Assembly (NCBI GenBank): GCA_022605955.1
Contig: JAKCOZ010000032.1
Coordinates: 4,898,001-4,962,000, forward strand
DNA length: 64,000 bases
Direction of reading: 5' to 3'
DNA from: Rallus limicola
Taxonomy: Eukaryota; Chordata; Aves; Gruiformes; Rallidae
Shown here one piece after another: positions 59,440-64,000 of the stretch. The notes beneath the pieces were generated by a model that saw only the letters and a program-made list of their open reading frames with translations, made no database searches and was not told the DNA's origin. The number at the start of each line of letters is the position of its first letter. Position 1 is the first letter of the stretch. The position numbers and the translations under genes were made by a program.

Positions 59440-60129
59440 CTGTCAGAGATGGGCACTTGGCAGGTACACCAGGAAGAACCTGGGGGTCCTGGTAGATGAC
59501 AGGTTGGCCATGAGCCAGCAGTGTGCCCTGGGGGCTGAGAGAGACAATGGGATCCTGGGGGGCATCAGGAGGAGTGTGGCCAGCAGGTCACAGGAGGGGA
59601 TCCTCCCCTTCTGCTCTGCCCTGGTCAGGCCCCACCTGGAGTGTTGTGTCCAGTGCTGGGCTCCCTGGGATAAAAAGGACAGGGATCTCCTGGAGAGAGT
59701 CCAGAGGAGGCTACGAAGATGATTAAGGGCCTGGAGCATTGGAGCATCTCCCCTATGAGGAAAGGCTGAGTGAGCTGGGGCTGTTCAGCCTTGAGAAGAG
59801 AAGACTAAGGGAGGACCTAATTAATGTTTATAATTATCTTAAGCATGGGATGCAGGGGGAATTGGCCAGCCCCTTTTCAGTGTCTGTGGAGACAGGACAA
59901 GGGGCAATGGCTGCAAGTTTGAGCACAGGGAGTTCTGCACCAACATGGGAAGTGAGGGTGGGGGAGCCCTGGGACAGGCTGCCCAGGGGGTGTGGAGTCT
60001 CCTTCTCTGGAGAGATTCCAGCCCCATCTGGACGCCGCCCTGTGCAATATGAGCTGGGGAGCTGCTTTGGCAGGGGGGTTGGACCCCATGAGCTCTCGAG
60101 GTCCCTTCCAACCCCTGTGATTCTATGAT
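59440..60129 (+). mobile_element. CR1 LINE with reverse-transcriptase C-terminal remnant
   Basis: This is the longest CR1 in the window. The 5' part encodes NLGVLVDDRLAMSQQCALG and, further on, LVRPHLECCVQCWAPWDKKD and LLERVQRRL, the conserved C-terminal end of CR1 ORF2. A TGA and a frame change follow. The next frame reads [20 protein letters not shown]. The tail ends TGATTCTATGAT at 60129. Against the 29-kb copy it lacks about 14 bp near 59947 (around CCAACATGGGAAGTGAGGG). Truncated and non-autonomous. Confidence 0.95.
59463..59722 (+). pseudogene. CR1 ORF2 (reverse transcriptase) C-terminal coding remnant
   Basis: About 86 codons without a stop, matching the end of CR1 ORF2 (LGVLVDDRLA, SQQCALG, SVASRSQEGILPF, LVRPHLECC, LLERVQRR). 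It lacks the endonuclease and the catalytic YADD region, so it cannot function. It is part of the surrounding LINE and not a host gene. Confidence 0.85.
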
Positions 60130-63100
60130 CACTTTTCAGGTAGTGATGCTGGAGGAGAGGAATACTGAGGAGAGCTTGTGGACTGCTCTTCTCTGGGGTG
60201 CTTTGAGGGATGCATGTGTGCTTGAGCATCTCCTTTGTGGAGCATAGCTGGGGGGTCGCTGGGGAGCCTGGGCCACCGTTCCCTCTCCAGCATCACTTGT
60301 CTCACTCTTGTTCTGCATTTCAGGTGTTGAAAAATTAGCTTGGGCTATTTAGGGATGGGGAGGTTTGGATGCTATGTTGGATGCTAGGTTGGCTTCCCAT
60401 CCTGTTCTACCTATGGTGATGGGTGCTGGTGGTCCAGGCACCCTGGGGTGGCCCAAATGGATGGTGGTGGCTGTGAAACGAGGAGGTGGGAGGGTGGGGG
60501 AAAGAAACCACATGCACAGGAGGGGAAAATAATCAACCTGAGGGGAAGGAGGGGGGGGGAAAAACCCCACAACCACCCAACAACTTGTCCTCTTACAACA
60601 TAAAAGCCCTCCTCCCCTCAAAAGAAATAAAAGCCAGAGTGAAATGAAGGTAAATGCCAGAGGTTTAAGTACCGTGCTGCCGAGTGTGTTTTAAAGGTTA
60701 CCTTTCAGGGGGCTGGAGAGAGAGCAATGGAAAGGGAAGGAGTTGGAGCTCTTTCCATTGCAAGGACCACTCCAGCTCTTAATGGATTTTTATATCCCTC
60801 TCTGCTTTTCCATGATGTTATTTAAAATTGTTTATTTTTAATTTGTTTCCACCCCCTCCACTCTTTCTTCATCTGGGGGAAGGGGTCAGGGAAAGGGGGG
60901 GGGATGGGACACACAGGACAGGAGGACAAACTCTGTTGCCGTGGCAATACCCAGCTACGTGGTGCACATCTGCATTGCTGATTTGGAGTGAAAATGAAGT
61001 TTTTTGGGGTGGTCTTTTAAAGAGGGGAAGCAAGGAGCCATGTCATGGGGTGGGGGTGTGCGTGCACATGCCACAGCAAAAGCCAACAGGGTTTAATTAC
61101 AGGCATGAGAAGGTGACATTTCCAGTGCTTACCTGATAAAGAAACGAGGAGCCTGAAGGGAGATAAATACCTGTTTACAATGTGGATGTTCATGGCAGAG
61201 CATCCCCTCACCCCTTGCCTTGCATCTAGCAAATATGGCCCTGCTTTCTGTTGAAAAAGTATGCCAAAATTTATTTCCAGTTTGGGGTATATGCCTTTCC
61301 CTTTGGTACGTTGTGTATGTGCCTAGGAGGTGTGGGCTGTTAGCTTCTAAAAATGGGGACAAAATAGCTTTTGGAGGGTAAGTACCACTTTTCAGCACCC
61401 TGGAGGACTCTCCATCATCTGTCCCCATGCAAAACCAGCCTGCCCAGTAAAACCTGGGTACTGGACACCTGATGGCCTTAAGGTACCGAAGCAAAAGGGG
61501 CTGATGGACCTGACAGCACACTCGCTGGTCCTGAGCGGGCTCCTTGGCATCCCCCTCCCCCTCTGCTGGATGGACATACCGCTGAAATACCTGGGCAGAC
61601 AGCTTTGCAGCAGGAGAGCATCCCAGCTCCTCCCTAGGACAGCTGAGGATGCTTGCTGCCTGCTGGCTAGGGCTTGGCGTGGCTTTGCCTCCAGAAGGAA
61701 GGAGGTCTGGGGAGCAGCGTGGCTCAGCAGCGCTTGCCAGCACCCCTCTGGCACGGTGCTGAGCTGTCGCACAAGCTGCTGTAGGATGGCACAGCCCTTG
61801 CTCTCCTTGCAAGGGTGACTTCAAAGGCAGCAACAGAGAGAGCAAAGGTCTGCTTTCTCTCCAAGGGAGGGAAGAAGGCTTCCTCCCACCCCGTGTCCGG
61901 GTGGGTGGGATAAAGACGTCTACTCTAAATCCTGCTTTCTCCTTTGCCAGCCTTCTGCTGGGGTTTGTCTGCTTTCATTCTTGTTTTCCTGTCAGAATGC
62001 AAACCCAAGCTGTGTGCTGAGTGATGCTCAGGCTCCATTGTGGTTGAATGTGCTCAAAATTACTTGGGATGAGCTGCCTGCTCTGAGTCCCATCTTCCCT
62101 GCTTGCCCAGCCGTCAGGGAGAATCCTATTTCAGCACAGCTCCTGAGCATGGCTGTATTATCTGCCTGGGGAAGCTCTTTGCTCCTTGCATCATAAGTGC
62201 CTCATCCTCATGACATGCTGGTGGGGGGGGAAAAAAAGCACGTTTTGGGTTTCTGCATGGGATAAATGAGTTCTGCTGGGGCTGAGCTTGGATGGGAACC
62301 AGCATTAGTGCAGGTAGCCTGCTTTTTTTTCCCTTGGGCAGCCGAGGAGTGTGCAGGGATGCTTGCTGGGAGCGAGCAGGGCAGCGTCACCTGTTGCTCA
62401 AACCACTGCTCCATGCCAGGTCTGGCTGAGCACAGATGCTCCATCTCCTCCAGTGCCTGGTGGGGGGTGAAAAAAGGGTTTGGGGTTGCTCAGCCTGCCC
62501 TTGGGTGAGGGAGATGCCTTCTCCTTGCTGCATATCTCTGCTGGCAGAGCTGAGGCCAGTGCAGAGACTGGGATGCACCAGTGCCAGGTTGCCTTGGCAG
62601 AGTATGGGTATGGCCTGACAGTGTCCTTCGAGGCTCAGGCCCTCCTGGGTTGGGGTGTGCAAACCTCCCTGGGGAGGGGTGGCCGGGCTCAGGATGTGGT
62701 GTGGAGTGAAGGGTCCCCAGCACAATGGCAATCTCCACCTCTGCAGGCCCCAGCTCCCCTTGGCTGGGCTCTTGCTGGGTGTCAGATGGCCTCATGGAAA
62801 CAAATTATCACCTTTGCTGGGGGTGGGGGGGCTGATGCAATTGCATTTAGTGCTGCTTTTCCCAGCCACGCTGGGTGCCCAGCAGGACCCAGGCTGCACG
62901 CCTGTGCTGGCGCTGGGGGGGGTGGGGTGCAAGCCGAGATGATGGAGGCCCCCCTCCCTTCCCCACCATCGCTGAGCTTGACTTCTATTTAGCCACTCTT
63001 GCAGTGCCCATGGAGAGGGATATACTGTTATGTATGCAGCTGGGGGGAGAGGAAGAAATCCTGCAGTCTGGGCTGTCCTCATGGAGCAGGGTCCCCTCCT

Positions 63101-64000
63101 TTGGAAGATGGGGGCTGCAGGAGTCTCCCTCCCACCCAGCCTTGCCATGCTGGAGAGGCTTCAGCAGCGATGCCTGGAGCAGGGAGGGTGGGAGGGATGA
63201 TGGGTGCTGTGGGTGCATCAGCAGGCTGCATCCCTACCCCTGCCCAATGCTGGGGGGAGGGATGCAGAAAGGAACCCCCACACACACCCCTGCACCTCGA
63301 GCTCTGTCCTGTTGGTCACATAGCAGCTGCCAGCTTTGTGTCACCAAGCCCCCTCTCACCAGACCTGCCATCCCACCACTGTGCTGAGCACTGTGACTCC
63401 AGGAGGTGGGTGGGAAAAATTAATTAACTCCTTAAATCTTTGCAGCCTCACATCTGAAACCTGTGTTTTGTTGGAGCTGTGTTACTTTTAGCTGGGGGGG
63501 TGGGGGGGGGCTCTGATAACCTCTGCTTTGCTCTTATTTCCTTTACTCCTGTATCACCAGAAAGCCCATGATAAAATCACCACAGAAATGATTGGAGAAG
63601 AGCAGTTGCCAAGGCAGGCGGTTATTTGGAATACTTTGGGATGAGGGGGGCGATGTGGGAGTTGTGCAGCAACAGGGCAGCATGACCCCAGCGTCTTCTC
63701 CTGCTCTGGGAAGAGCTTGGCAGGGACAAACCTTCACCGGGGCTGGGCTGAGGCCAAACCCTGGTGCTGTGCTGGCCACAGCTCCGGCTGCGAGGCAGGG
63801 CTGGAAAGGAATTAGCCATGGTGTTAGCCCTTTTTATTTGTCCCTTTTATTTAGCAAGAGTGGGGTTTAGTGTCTGTGCTTAAGGAGAGCAGAGGCACCT
63901 ACTTCTGCTGTGCTCAGGCCTGTTCATGGTGTGGTGGCAGAGAGATGAATGAGGAACCTGTGGTATGAGAAAGTCGAGTGGGGGGGAGAAGGGGAACCCC
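60130..64000. other. Single-copy non-coding DNA to the window end
   Basis: No gene is recognised. The 238-codon minus-strand frame (61129-61845) is the longest in the window but has no domain, and its composition follows local base composition. G-rich tracts occur at 60549-60559, 60896-60903, 62922-62936 and 63494-63510. Confidence 0.35.
63494..63510 (+). repeat. G7-T-G9 tract
   Basis: Two long G-runs broken by a single T. G-quadruplex capable. Confidence 0.8.

Noticed and set aside
59739..60128. 129-codon plus-strand frame
   Set aside because: It is the CR1 ORF2 end read through into the CR1 3' tail.
61129..61845. 238-codon minus-strand open frame
   Set aside because: No domain, no protein-like composition and no recognisable homology. 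A frame of this length is not surprising in 64 kb of near-50% GC DNA.

Overview
The window looks like avian nuclear DNA. It carries several 5'-truncated CR1 LINEs, some ending in the ATTCTATG-type octamer typical of bird CR1, and one bird-type solo LTR that begins TGTCCTGGTTTC and ends AACCACGACA. Interspersed repeats are sparse (roughly 7% by eye), and no mammalian Alu, B1 or L1 is visible. Order and species cannot be fixed from the sequence.

I find no intact protein-coding gene. The longest open frames (about 200-240 codons) show no recognisable domain, and their number is not far from chance for 64 kb of near-50% GC DNA. The window is therefore best read as intergenic DNA or the inside of a very long intron. 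The only trace of a cellular gene is a frameshifted, minus-strand copy of the C-terminal GTPase region of a GTPBP10-like protein (about 22.6-22.9 kb).

Layout. 1-15 kb: mostly single-copy DNA with one short CR1 tail (9.76 kb), a few microsatellites and several AT-rich, homeobox-motif-rich patches that could be conserved non-coding elements. 15-17 kb: an old, decayed CR1/L3-clade LINE interrupted by a C21 run. 21.8-25.4 kb: the densest repeat block, with a minus-strand CR1, the GTPBP10-like pseudogene, a (GT)16, and a solo LTR that landed inside a TA/CA microsatellite and split it in two. 26.8-29.5 kb: two plus-strand CR1 copies. 30-50 kb: largely single-copy, with scattered G-rich tracts, a 22-bp minisatellite, mirrored T/A runs, a G20 run and further candidate non-coding elements. 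50.6-51.15 kb: a minus-strand CR1. 52.6-53.2 kb: a GC-alternating (Z-DNA-type) 16-mer followed by a ~395-bp almost pure A/T island with a perfect 12-bp hairpin. 59.4-60.1 kb: the longest CR1, still carrying reverse-transcriptase C-terminal coding sequence and belonging to the same subfamily as the 29-kb copy. 60-64 kb: single-copy.

No operons, RNA genes or CRISPR arrays are present or expected. The regulatory calls are inferred only from motif clustering and need cross-species alignment.
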